A DNA stretch of 64,000 nucleotides, from the NCBI GenBank assembly GCA_012295225.1, contig WMKK01000018.1, forward strand, positions 94,549 to 158,548. Reading direction: 5' to 3'. Source of the DNA: Ostreococcus mediterraneus (lineage: Eukaryota > Chlorophyta > Mamiellophyceae > Mamiellales > Bathycoccaceae). A program made the position numbers and the translations under genes. The notes below the pieces were generated by a model. The model made no database searches. It saw nothing but the letters and a program-made list of their open reading frames with translations, and was not told the DNA's origin. Positions within the stretch are counted from its first letter, which is position 1. Each line of letters begins with the position of its first letter. Below are positions 38,535 to 48,230 of the stretch, piece after piece.

Positions 38535-40325
38535 TCAATCGACGTACTTGCCGCACGCGTCAAAGAGAAACTCGGCGACGCCTTCATACTTGACGTTGAC
38601 GTTCAACCCCTCACCGTACTCTTGAATCATCCAAGCATCGCGCGTGACGTTCTTAAGGAACTCTACACACTTTTCCAGCTCTTTATCGCTATATCCAGCG
38701 ACTTCACGTAACATTGGGACTTCGTCGAATGCGATATTTGCATGTCGAAGCGTCGCGCACACGGCGGCGGCGCCGAGCATCGACGGAGAAAACTCTAGCG
38801 ACTGATGCGCAATCGCAGCGAGTTCAACCAAATAGTACGTTGCTTCCTTTAAGAAATCTTCCCGTGTGCCATATTCTGCGAAATTGCACGACTCGAAATC
38901 AAACCGATCGGCGTAGCGCGTTAAAGCGCTCTTCGCGCTCGCCGCGTACGCTTCGGCAAAGGAAAACGCCGTCGGTCGAATGAGGGAATAATTCAACTCA
39001 CGCAACAACGCACGCTCGGCTAACAACAGCTGCTCGCGGGTAAATGATGCCACGTCGGCATAGCGCGCAAACTCCACCGCACTCGGTGTGGTGACTTCGG
39101 TGACTTTTGCGGCGACAAACACGCACGTAATCCCGAGACGTTTCAACTTGTTGCACAACGGGTGCAACGCGTCGACGCTGTACAAGGTGCGCTTACCTTC
39201 GAGCGGCTTGAGCGGCGCGCACGGCACGGGCTCTGAACCCGACCCATGGCGCTGTAAAAACACATCCGGCACGCGTTGGGATAAAAACGTATCGGCGTAG
39301 CGAATAGCCAAGTGAAGAGTTTCATCCGTGAGAGATAATTCGGCGTGTTGCTCGCCCATCCAATCGACGAGTTGTTGCCGCATGGCGACGCTATTCGTTT
39401 GCGAAAACGAGAATACACGAGGTCAGTACACGCGTACGGTGCGTTGGTGCGTTGTCTCATGAAACACGATTCACGGCGCGCTCGATTTCATCGACAAAAC
39501 AAACAAAAAAGCACCGAGAAAAGCAAAGACGCACTTGAAATATTTCCCATTGACGACGTACGGCGACAAGACGTTTTCGCTCGCGACTTCCTGAGCGCGT
39601 CGACCTCCGTGCACACTAAACGGAAACTCCACGCTATTCGTTTGCACCATCCCTCGCGCATCATTCGGCACCGCGCGCGTCGACGCTGTGAACGCGTAAA
39701 ACACGAAACAATAAAACATCGGGTGAGTCTCGAGCTTTTGAATTTGAAAATTTTCGAGTTCAAATTTGAAACGCGCGCGCGCTCGCGCTCGCGCTCAGCC
39801 AATCACAGCGCGCGCACTCTCGATCTCACGCACCTCGCGCGCTCGGCATGCGCTCTAGGCACTCTAAATCATCCCCTGGACCCACAGCCGGAGGCGCCTC
39901 CGACCCAGCGCGGCCTACGCGAACACACAATGTCAGTCCAAAGCTCTTGAAAAACTCTTTGAAAAATTTCAAACGACCGCGCGCGCGCACGAACGACACG
40001 TACCCGACCCCGTCGCCGTGTTCTTCCGCGCCGACCGCGCGGCGCGCGCACCATCGCGATCGCCTCCAGCATTCTCAACGGCCGCGACGACGATCACGTC
40101 GTCGCCGGTGACGCCATCATCGACAACGTCACCCTCGCCCGTCGACGCGATGGCTGCGCGCGCGCGCTTGCGCCCGACACCCTTGTCCGCCCCCTTGTGC
40201 CCGCCCGCGACGCCACCTCGGTTGGTGACGTCAGATAACGCCGCGTACGAAATTGTACTTTCGCTATTCGCGCGCGCGTGCGTCGCCGAGACGCGCGCCG
40301 AGCGTCGGCGCGTCGCGTAAGACAT
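38535..40325 (-). CDS. CYCA: A-type cyclin (4 exons, reconstructed)
   Basis: Exons (minus): 40325-40004, 39914-39834, 39685-39535 and 39390-38535, 469 residues. Donors GTACGT, GTGCGT, GTGCGT; acceptors GCGTAG, TTCACAG, GAATAG; CTGAC in introns 1 and 3. All phases agree. The N-terminus has ISYAALSDVTNRGG, like the R-x-A-L-x-D-V-T-N box of A-type cyclins, with Tyr in place of the destruction-box Arg. The cyclin box begins MRQQLVDWMGEQHAELSLTDE and continues LAIRYADTFLSQ, GITCVFVAAKVTE and FTREQLLLAERALLRELNYSL, then a second cyclin fold. It would drive S and G2 phase CDK activity. Distinguishing A- from B-type rests on the N-terminal box. Confidence 0.72.
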
Positions 40326-40340
40326 GATGGTCTTCAACGA

Positions 40341-40364
40341 CCCGCGAGTTCAAACGCTCGCGGG
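40341..40364. repeat. 8-bp inverted repeat near the cyclin start
   Basis: CCCGCGAG (40341-40348) and CTCGCGGG (40357-40364) with an 8-nt loop, just upstream of the cyclin ATG (40325) and in the divergent cyclin/MED13 promoter. Confidence 0.6.
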
Positions 40365-40637
40365 CGCGTGCGCGCGAATTCCCGCGTCGCACACGTTCGA
40401 ACGCGCGCGCGAGCGGTGCGGTGGCGCGAGGAAAAATATATTCCGTCGCTGTCGCGTGCCCTCGCGCGTCGTCGGCGCTCGCGTCGCGCGGCGAAGTGAC
40501 GACGTGGCGCGCGTTTGGTTTTTTGAATTCAACACGCTGCCGAGTGTCCGATATATGGATCGACACCCCGCACTGCGTGACGCGCGCGACGCGCGAACGC
40601 GACCGGCGACGGGCGATGACGACGCAAGAAAACGCGC

Positions 40638-42758
40638 ATGGGTGATTTCTCGACCGGCGCATCGCGCGCGCGCGAGGGCGACGCGCGCAGAGGTGCGAAT
40701 GGGGCGTGCGATGGCGATGATGCGCCCGTGCCGGCGGTGATTTTATACGGCCCGTCGCCGTGGACGCGCGCGCGCGAGGAGGAAGGCGCGCGGGAACGGT
40801 CGACGCGTCGTCGTCGGACGTCATCGCACGCGGCATCGACCGCGCACGCGCGACGGCGCGGCGAAAGCGCGGGGAATCATGCACGGATGGAGTTTTCGAA
40901 ACGAGCCAGACGCGCCGTCTTTCACGCCGTCGCGCGCGACGCCGACGCGCTCGCGGCGTGTGCGCGCATCGCCGTAGGCACATGCGATCCCGTGTCGACG
41001 TTTGCGCGCGCGCGACGGGCGCTGGGTGTGAGCGTAGACGGCACCACGAGTGCGCAAAGTCGAGACTGTGGAGCTTTTTTTGCGCCGACGTCGACGTCGT
41101 TCGCGCTCGCCCCAGCATGCGGGGTCCGCGTGCGCTATCAAGGCGATTGGCTCGACATCGCCGGCGCGTCAACGGGCACACACGCGAGGCATTACCTCGA
41201 CCGATGGATTGCGGCGCCGTTTGAGCCGTATTCTGGTGCGGTGAAGAACATCGCGTACGCCGTGGCGACGCCGTTTCGGCGCCCCGGGGAGGATTTCGAG
41301 CGCGGCTGCGCGCGCGTCATGCGCGAGATCTCGCGCGAGTACGCCGCCTGTGCACTCGGGGCGCACGAACCCATCATCGCTAACGATGATGCTGCGTTGT
41401 TTTCGCCGCCTGCGTCGTCAGATGCGACGACGACGGAGACGCACATGGAGCGATACGCTTCGGCGTTGAGTCTCGCCGCTCGAGCGCTCGCGGATGTCGC
41501 TTCGCGCGCGCCGGCGACGTGCGCGTTGTACGTCGTCATTCCCGATGATATGGACGAAATCGACGCATGTGCCGCGCTCGCGTTGGCATCACACGTCGTC
41601 GGTGCCGCCATGCGGTCGATCGATGGGTGTTTACTCTCGATTTCCATTCAAGCGCTTCCGTCTTCGTGGTGCGGCACCGACGGCTGGTCGCCCGCGCGCG
41701 TGAAAAATGTCGCATTCAACGTGTTTTTAAAAGCCATGCGACCGACGGTGACGCGTAAAATACCGCTCAACGACGACGGGATGGATATGCCTCCGAGAAG
41801 CACGACGGATGTGACGCGCACGGATGGACGCACTGGGGTCACGGGCGCGAGCGTCGTCGGTCGACGGCGTCCGCATCCGTGTTTTCAAATTTTAGAAACG
41901 TCGTCGCCGTCCGCGGGTGCGGAACTCCCGTCGTTTCCCACGTACGAGCCCTTGTACGTACTGCGAGACGACGACGACAACAAGAACAACGCGTTGACCA
42001 CCACTGATTATGGTTTGCATTGCGCGTACGTCATCGTCGCCGACCGATGGGTCGTCGCCGCGTGGAGCGACGCTCGAGGCGAATTTTTAACCGTCGAAGC
42101 CGAACCCTTCGCGTCGCGCGACGACGTCCGAACGCGCGGCATTGCGTGGCTTGTCCATCGCACCAGCACGCTCGCCGAGCAGCTCGAATTTACGTACGGC
42201 GAGGCGTCGAGCGCCGAGTCGCGGTTTAAACGAGTGGTGATGTGCGCGCTCGGAGCGCCGAGCCGAGCTGGCGCGAGCGAGGCGTGGCTCGGAGCGCCGC
42301 TCGGGACGCTCGAGCGCGCGTTGCGCGTCGAGATGACGTGCTTCGAACCCGACTCCGCGCCGGCGAGCGTGGTGACGACGGCGAGTGTCGCGGCGAGCGG
42401 TGGTGACATGGCTGTGGTCATCGCGTCGGACGACGCGTCGGGGAGCGTGAAGGCGTACGCGACGCCGCCGGCGGGCGAATGGAGCCGACGGGTGGCGTGC
42501 GGCGCGGATGTTTCGAGCGTTCATCTGCGTCTCATGAAAGCACACGAGGACGAAAAGACGTCGGGCGAGGACATGGAGGCGTTACGGGGCGTTGCGACGC
42601 TGTACGCGTCGAGGTTGTCACAGCTCGGGATGATGTGCGCGAGCGAAGTCGTCGTCGACGAGGCGAGCGGACGCCTTCGAGCGCCGCTGCCGCTCCACGC
42701 GCACGCGTGCGTAAACTTTGCGAGCTTTATACAAATTATCGAGGCGAACGGGGTGTAG
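40638..42758 (+). CDS. MED13: Mediator subunit MED13-like, shortened
   Basis: 706 residues. Segments typical of the MED13 C-terminal region are seen: WIAAPFEPYSGAVKNIAYAVATPF, FERGCARVMREISREYAACALGAHEPI (about 215-250), CALYVVIPDDMDEIDAC, LLSISIQALPSSW, PTYEPLYVLRDDDD and DYGLHCAYVIVADRWVVAAWSDARGEFL, with a region near SRFKRVVMCALGAPSRAG. MED13 links the CDK8/cyclin C module to core Mediator. Metazoan and plant proteins exceed 1,800 residues; the N-terminal part is missing or unrecognised here. The first 90 residues are Arg/Ala-rich. ATG 40638 is used. Divergent from the cyclin gene. Confidence 0.78.
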   Translation: MGDFSTGASRAREGDARRGANGACDGDDAPVPAVILYGPSPWTRAREEEGARERSTRRRRTSSHAASTAHARRRGESAGNHARMEFSKRARRAVFHAVARDADALAACARIAVGTCDPVSTFARARRALGVSVDGTTSAQSRDCGAFFAPTSTSFALAPACGVRVRYQGDWLDIAGASTGTHARHYLDRWIAAPFEPYSGAVKNIAYAVATPFRRPGEDFERGCARVMREISREYAACALGAHEPIIANDDAALFSPPASSDATTTETHMERYASALSLAARALADVASRAPATCALYVVIPDDMDEIDACAALALASHVVGAAMRSIDGCLLSISIQALPSSWCGTDGWSPARVKNVAFNVFLKAMRPTVTRKIPLNDDGMDMPPRSTTDVTRTDGRTGVTGASVVGRRRPHPCFQILETSSPSAGAELPSFPTYEPLYVLRDDDDNKNNALTTTDYGLHCAYVIVADRWVVAAWSDARGEFLTVEAEPFASRDDVRTRGIAWLVHRTSTLAEQLEFTYGEASSAESRFKRVVMCALGAPSRAGASEAWLGAPLGTLERALRVEMTCFEPDSAPASVVTTASVAASGGDMAVVIASDDASGSVKAYATPPAGEWSRRVACGADVSSVHLRLMKAHEDEKTSGEDMEALRGVATLYASRLSQLGMMCASEVVVDEASGRLRAPLPLHAHACVNFASFIQIIEANGV

Positions 42759-42869
42759 CAGGAGCGTTGTTTAGTTTTAGGTGTAGATTGTAAAATATTT
42801 TTAATGCATGTGTACACAGCAGCACAGGACTGACTATCTCTATATCTGGTGGGCGACTGACTCGATGAC

Positions 42870-43760
42870 TCATTCGGCGTCTTCGACGACGTTCATCGAA
42901 GGCGCACCGTACGCTCGCATTTGCATCGCCTCCATGTCCTCCTCGTCGTCGTCGTCGGCGTCATCAATGTCTTCGTATTTCGCAGCCATGGTGGCCGAGT
43001 ACGACCCGCCGTACGCACCGGCGTTCGTCTCCAACCCCGCCGGTGCGTCGATACACCGCAATCCAACCAACGACACGAGCGCCGTCGCCCCGCATCCCAA
43101 CAACGTCTTACGCAACATCTCCACGATCGGTCGCACCGTATACGTCCCTAACAACCTATCCCTCGCCAACATTTCTGGATCCTTGACATACACCTGTCCA
43201 TCGTACCACCCCGTCTCTTCGTACTCCACCGTCGCGCTCAGCAGCCGATCCCGAACGTACGACCACCCGTTGTACATATTCAACGCCATCGCCGCCGTCG
43301 CCCCAAACGCTCCCACGCTCGCGCTCACCACGCACGCCACAAACTCCGTTTCAGCATTATACGACCCGCACGCTATCGGATACGCAATCACGGCGTAGAA
43401 AAACACAAACATGACGCACATGCGCGTCGCGTACGCCCCGGCGCCGAGCGCCGGCCACCCGAGCACCGCGCTCTCCTCCAGCTCACGCAATTGCGAACTC
43501 GGACGCTGATCTCGCGGCACCGGGCACGCATCGTCGAGCTGGTCGAGAAGCGACCCAGTGGTGTCGCCGTCGCCATCGAACGCCGCCACCGGCGACGAAC
43601 GACACCGGCGCCAAGTTTTTGACAACAAAACCATCGACGTCGATGGGGTGCTCACGGGGCGATTAATGCCCACACGGCGACGGGCGCGATGGCGGTGCGC
43701 GATGACGTCGCGAGAGGCGAACGCATGAGGACGCGTGTGCGCGGTCGCGCGCGCAGACAT
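42870..43760 (-). CDS. CGLD27: CGLD27/Ycf36-like plastid membrane protein (DUF1230)
   Basis: 296 residues from ATG 43760, beginning with an Arg/His-rich transit peptide. The conserved domain opens CPVPRDQRPSSQLRELEESAVLGWP, then a hydrophobic segment (CVMFVFFYAVIAYPIACG), a pair of helices, and RDRLLSATVEYEETGWYDGQVYVKDPEMLARDRLL, which are hallmarks of the cyanobacterial/plant Ycf36 family. Plant CGLD27 is a nuclear-encoded chloroplast protein linked to iron limitation and photoacclimation; its activity is not known. A long acidic tail (DADDDDEEDME) is extra. ATG 43844 would add 28 residues. Divergent from FNR. Confidence 0.85.
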   Translation of the reverse strand: MSARATAHTRPHAFASRDVIAHRHRARRRVGINRPVSTPSTSMVLLSKTWRRCRSSPVAAFDGDGDTTGSLLDQLDDACPVPRDQRPSSQLRELEESAVLGWPALGAGAYATRMCVMFVFFYAVIAYPIACGSYNAETEFVACVVSASVGAFGATAAMALNMYNGWSYVRDRLLSATVEYEETGWYDGQVYVKDPEMLARDRLLGTYTVRPIVEMLRKTLLGCGATALVSLVGLRCIDAPAGLETNAGAYGGSYSATMAAKYEDIDDADDDDEEDMEAMQMRAYGAPSMNVVEDAE

Positions 43761-43850
43761 CGCTCGCGGGCGCGCGCGCGACGCGATATGGCCGTCGACA
43801 CAGCCTTTGCGTGAGAGCCACTCGATGTCGATGTCCACGTCCATGTCTTA

Positions 43851-43900
43851 GGTTGTGATTGGTCAATATAGGGGGTCGGTTCAATCGACCAATCACAACC
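43851..43900. promoter_or_regulatory. Inverted CCAAT repeat in shared CGLD27/FNR promoter
   Basis: GGTTGTGATTGGTC (43851-43864) and its exact complement GACCAATCACAACC (43887-43900) flank a 22-bp spacer containing AATATAGGGGG. Each arm holds a CCAAT box, one on each strand. It lies between CGLD27 and FNR and could drive both genes. Confidence 0.65.
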
Positions 43901-44256
43901 AGGCAATGCGTCCCTCGCGGATACGAGGGACCGGGTCGTTCGCGCCGGGGCGTCATAACACACACGCCGCCGTTCGTCGACGACATGTCCGCCACGGTGC
44001 GTCTCTCTCGCGCAGTGCATCAATCGCGCGACTATTCGCGCGTTCGGCGTCGATGAAGCGCCTCGCGCGCGGTCGCGCGACGTCGAGCGCGCGCGCGATC
44101 GATGCCAAAGCCTCGAGGGACGATCGATCGCGGGCGCTCGGGGTCGATCGTGGCGATCTCGCGCGCGGTTTTGCGCGCACGCGAGCGCGGGATGGGCGTT
44201 TCGGCGCGTGCGATGACTGACGGTGATTTTTGTGTGTGCTTTTCGCTCGCGCGCGC

Positions 44257-45567
44257 AGATGAACATCTCGGCCAAGGTGGGTACAGCGCGCGAATTCGTG
44301 GCGACCTCTCGATGCGATCGGTGGTGGGGTTTAGGATAAGGTCGCGAGCGCGCGCGCGTTTTGGTTCGCGTCTGCGCCGGCGTCGTGCGCGCCGCGCCGC
44401 GCGTGGGGCGTTCGGACGACAGTGCGCGAATTGCGTGGTGTGACATCGATGCGTACGTACGGCGTGCTGACGGTGGATGTTTGTGTCGCGTAGGTTTCCG
44501 CGTTTTCCGGCGCGCGCGTGTCTCGCGCGAATGTCGCGCAACAGCGCGTCGCTCGTCAAACCGTCGTTCGCGCCGAAGGCACGGACTATGGTCTCGGGTT
44601 GAAGTGCTCGCCGACGGCGGGTAAGACCATTGACCCGAAGGGCCGCGCTAAGGTGCCGCTCGAGCTCGAAAAGGGTGACATGCCGTTGAACACGTACAAG
44701 AACAAGGAACCATTTGTGGGCAAGGTGCGCTCCGTGGAGCGCATCGTCGGCCCGAACGCGACTGGTGAGACGTGCCACATTATCATCGAACACGGTGGTA
44801 AGATGCCGTTCTGGGAAGGCCAATCGTACGGTGTTATCCCGCCGGGCACCAAGGTGAACTCCAAGGGTAAGGAGGTGCCGCACGGCGTTCGCCTCTACTC
44901 CATCGCGTCGTCCCGTTACGGTGACTCGTTCGATGGCCAAACGGCGACGCTCTGCGTCCGCCGTGCCACGTACTGGTGCCCGGAAATGAACAAGGAAGAC
45001 CCGTCGAAGAAGGGTATCTGCTCCAACTTCTTGTGCGACGCCAAGCCGGGTGCTGAAGTCATGATGACTGGCCCGACTGGTCAAGTCATGCTCTTGCCGA
45101 AGGACCCGGCGACGCCAGTCATCATGGTTGCCACCGGTACCGGTATCGCCCCGATGCGCTCTTACATCCGCCGTTTCTTCCTCGAAGACGTTCCGGAATG
45201 GGAGTTCAAGGGTCTCGCTTGGTTGTTCATGGGTGTCGCCAACTCTGACGCCAAGTTGTACGATGACGAGTTCCAAGAGTGCGCCAAGCGCTTCCCGGAT
45301 CAGTTCCGCATCGACTACGCGCTTTCCCGCGAAGACACCAACAAGTCTGGTGGTAAGATGTACATCCAAGACAAGGTCGAAGAATACAAGGACCAAGTCT
45401 TCCAACTCCTCGACGGTGGTGCTCACATGTACTTCTGCGGCTTGAAGGGTATGATGCCGGGTATTCTTTCCATGCTCGAAGGCGTCTGCAAGGAGAAGAA
45501 GATCGACTACGAAGAGTGGTTGGAAGGTTTGAAGAAGAACGGACAATGGCACGTTGAAGTGTACTAA
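44257..45567 (+). CDS. PETH: Ferredoxin-NADP+ reductase, plastid (split start)
   Basis: Exons 44257-44274 (MNISAK) and 44494-45567, 363 residues. The intron has donor GTGGGT, CTGAC at 44468 and acceptor GCGTAG; splicing yields [21 protein letters not shown], a transit peptide. Enzyme motifs: [12 protein letters not shown] (FAD), VCLRRATYW-type strand, [26 protein letters not shown] (NADP), [31 protein letters not shown] and the terminal WHVEVY with the aromatic Tyr stacking on flavin. The ATG sits directly at an acceptor (GCGCAG, CTGAC upstream at 44216), so an earlier leader exon exists, perhaps ATGTCCGCCACG at 43984. Confidence 0.9.
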
Positions 45568-45749
45568 TTTTGTGGCACGTGTGTATTAGCCATACGCTCG
45601 CAAATTTATTAAACAGAAAATCTTATTGGTATTTGCGCGCGTAGCTCATCAGGTTGTGCTATTCGCGTCTCGATGATTTGTTATCCCACGTCAGAAAATC
45701 AATCAAATTCATTCTTTTCGTCACACCTCGACGCGCGAGGCATGCATGC

Positions 45750-46433
45750 ATGACGCATAGGGACACGATAGCTGAAGATTTCGCGCGCGCGCTCGACTTG
45801 GATGCGCGTCGTCGCGCCGTGAATGATGCCAAGAAGCGCGGCGCGGCGCAGCGGTGCGGCTACGACGCGTTTCATCAGTTGGTTTTAGGCGCCAATCTCA
45901 AGCCTTTTACCAAAGGTTCTTGGCTCGATCATTTGCGCGATCTGTCGTCGTCGTCATCTGCGTCATTGTCATCGAGAACTCGTTCTCCTGCTTTGAATTT
46001 CCCGCTATCGACGCCAGCAAAGGCGAGCGTTGACCGCTCGGCGTTGACCGCGCCGCCTCGAGGCGTGGATGACTTTTCGCGTACTTGGCGTCGGTTTGGC
46101 GATGACAACGCCGCCAAGGCTAGGTTTCTACTCGACATTATTCCTATCGATGCGTTTGAGCGCATATTCAAGGCGGAGCTTCAAATCGAGACGTTACGGG
46201 ACTGCATTCGAGTGCTCCACGACGAATGTTTACAGCATCAACGCTGTGATGTCGGTCGAGCAGCGCATGTACTCGACGCCTTGACGCGATGTGGGCGGTT
46301 CGAGATGCATTGCGCGTTTATAGGTGCGGACGTGAGACGAGACGCGAGGACCGTTTTACGATTGGCAGGGCGCGAGGACGTCGCCAAACTCTTCTTTTGC
46401 TCCATCGAAGACGATAGGAATGTTGAATTTTGA
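45750..46433 (+). CDS. DNAAF19: CCDC103-like dynein attachment factor (RPAP3 C-domain)
   Basis: 227 residues from ATG 45750 (the longer frame begins at TTG). N-terminal part: AEDFARALDLDARRRAVNDAKKRGAAQRCGYDAFHQLVLGANLKPF, matching the dynein attachment factor N-domain with its YxxFxxLVLxxxLKP core. The second part is an RPAP3-type C-domain: FSRTWRRFGDDNAAKARFLLDIIPIDAFERIFKAEL and RDCIRVLHDECLQ, as in CCDC103 and SPAG1. Known CCDC103 docks outer and inner dynein arms in cilia. If this is a flagellum-less alga the role must differ, perhaps as an R2TP/HSP90 co-chaperone fragment. Confidence 0.68.
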   Translation: MTHRDTIAEDFARALDLDARRRAVNDAKKRGAAQRCGYDAFHQLVLGANLKPFTKGSWLDHLRDLSSSSSASLSSRTRSPALNFPLSTPAKASVDRSALTAPPRGVDDFSRTWRRFGDDNAAKARFLLDIIPIDAFERIFKAELQIETLRDCIRVLHDECLQHQRCDVGRAAHVLDALTRCGRFEMHCAFIGADVRRDARTVLRLAGREDVAKLFFCSIEDDRNVEF

Positions 46434-46493
46434 TGCTTTGATGCTTTGCGTTAAAACGTCAACTAAAGGCTACTTATTGTATCACGTCGTCGC

Positions 46494-47794
46494 TTAGAAG
46501 ACGCCACCAACTTTGGCAAAGTTCGTCAAAAGGTTCTCGCCGAACGGGTCGTTGATGTGCTTGATGAGGCACTCGACGGGGCCTTCGCCGGTCATAACGG
46601 AAGCCGCCGATGCGCCAAAAAACGCCATCATAGCCAATCTGCCGTTCTTGATCTCCTTTTGGCGCATTTTCGCCATGTCGGACTTGCCTTGACCCATCAA
46701 GTTGAAGAAACCACCCGGGTAAGCCGGCTCACCAGAGCCGCCGAGCATTTTCTCCCACCCGAGGAGTTCTTGCTTGCCCATGGAACCCGGGTTCCAGTAA
46801 TCTTGCGCGCGGCGAAGTTCAGCGAAGTTCATGAGCGCGGCGTTGACCCAGAAAATGGTTTGGGGAGAAGCCCAGTAGTCATAGGTACCTTCCATCGGGA
46901 TCATGCCAGACTTGAAGAAGACGAGACCAGTCTCCTTCGGGATGAGACCCATCATGCCGAGCAATTCCGGGGCGACGATACCGGCGACGCCAAGCATGGC
47001 CCAGCGGCCGTGGATGACTTCAGAGTACGCCAACCATTGCGGGTTGATGAAACCACCAGCGCCTTCCGGGTCGGACAAACCGAGCGGGTCGAAACCATAG
47101 TCACCCGGGAGGGAGCCATCCAAGTAGCTGAGCGATTGGTCAGAGTTACCGAGCACGTACAACGGCGCGAGGTCGTCGGTGTTGCGCGCAGCCTTCTGCT
47201 CGAGTTAAAAATAAAAATACGCACGTCAGTTACGTTGAAACCGGAAACACAAACGTTCCCTCGATACCCGCGCGAGCGCTCCGAAACGCGCGCCGAAACG
47301 CCGAGTCCCGCCGATGCGCGCGCCTTCGACGCCCAGTCCCGCCGTCACGCACGCGCCGCACGCGCGCCGCGTACGCCAACGAGCGCACAAAACCACCACT
47401 ACGGATCGTCTCCTCGATCTCGTACGCCCACTTCGTCGACGTCGCGCATCCAGCGCCCCCTAGTCGCCCCCGAACGCCCGTCGCATATCCAGTGTATCCC
47501 AAAGATACGCTCGATCGCGCACCAAGACATTCTCACCCCCACGCACGTCGCGCGACGCGCCGACCCGCTTTCCAACCACGCGCACGCATCGAATACATTA
47601 TTTCCTCAACCATTCCCCCATCAAACGAGCGATCGACATCTCGCATCGCGACGTACCTTGACCGGCGCGGCCGCGGGCGCGGATTCGCCTTCGGCGCGAA
47701 CCGCGATCGAGCGTTGCGCGCGCTTTTGCGTCTTCGCGGCGAACTTCGCGCTCGCGCGGACGGCCGATGCGGAAACGGTGGTGGTGGCGAACAT
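46494..47794 (-). CDS. LHCA3: Photosystem I antenna protein LHCA3-type (2 exons)
   Basis: Exons (minus) 47794-47657 and 47195-46494, 279 residues; intron of 461 bp with GTACGT, CTGAC and GAGCAG. Exon 1 is a transit peptide ending at PAAAPVK; exon 2 starts [27 protein letters not shown]. Three membrane helices carry [23 protein letters not shown] and [14 protein letters not shown]. The pattern [17 protein letters not shown] with [13 protein letters not shown] is that of LHCA3. The chlorophyll-603 ligand position in helix B is His (EVIHGR), where plant LHCA3 has Asn. The opposite-strand long frame at 46557-47900 is a shadow. Confidence 0.9.
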
Positions 47795-48230
47795 TGTCGT
47801 TGACGTTGAGTGTGCGGAGGTGTCCGGTCGCGGCGCGTCGGTATGCCGCGCGCGCGCGACCGCGATCGAGCGCTCGTCGAGATCGTTGATGCCGCGCTAG
47901 TTGAATTACGTAGATTCTCGGACATACGGACTGTATCGTAGTCAACAGTATGACGATCTGTGTACTATTGCTAAAAAGTACACGCGATCCGCAATACACG
48001 AGCATGAAAGTGTCCGTGTAAAAACAATCGCTGTCTTTCTGTCGCCAGCGATCGATCGCGAACGTGTCAGGTACTTTTCGCACACAATACGGAACGCACA
48101 CACACATACACACACAAATAGTATGCACAAACAGTATACGTTTGGGGTATGAACATCAACCACCCGCGCCGCAGGCAACGACCACGCCGCCGACGGCGGC
48201 ACCGTGCGACGCGTCGCGCGCCGCGTGACG
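47795..48230. other. Intergenic region between LHCA3 and RPC6
   Basis: About 435 bp. The middle is AT-richer (47900-48150, including a short CA run around 48090-48118) with no recognised gene or RNA. It likely contains both divergent promoters. Confidence 0.4.

Noticed and set aside
40018-40320. A plus-strand frame of 100 codons upstream of MED13
   Set aside because: It starts at GTG and is antisense to the cyclin's first exon, which explains its composition and has matching splice signals.
45635-45660. GCGCGCGTAGCTCATCAGGTTGTGC, resembling a tRNA D-arm
   Set aside because: No matching GTTCGA-type T-arm or acceptor stem follows within the right distance, so no tRNA call.
46557-47900. A 447-codon open frame opposite LHCA3
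   Set aside because: It is Arg/His-rich antisense of the LHCA3 exons and intron and has no recognisable family; it is a high-GC shadow.
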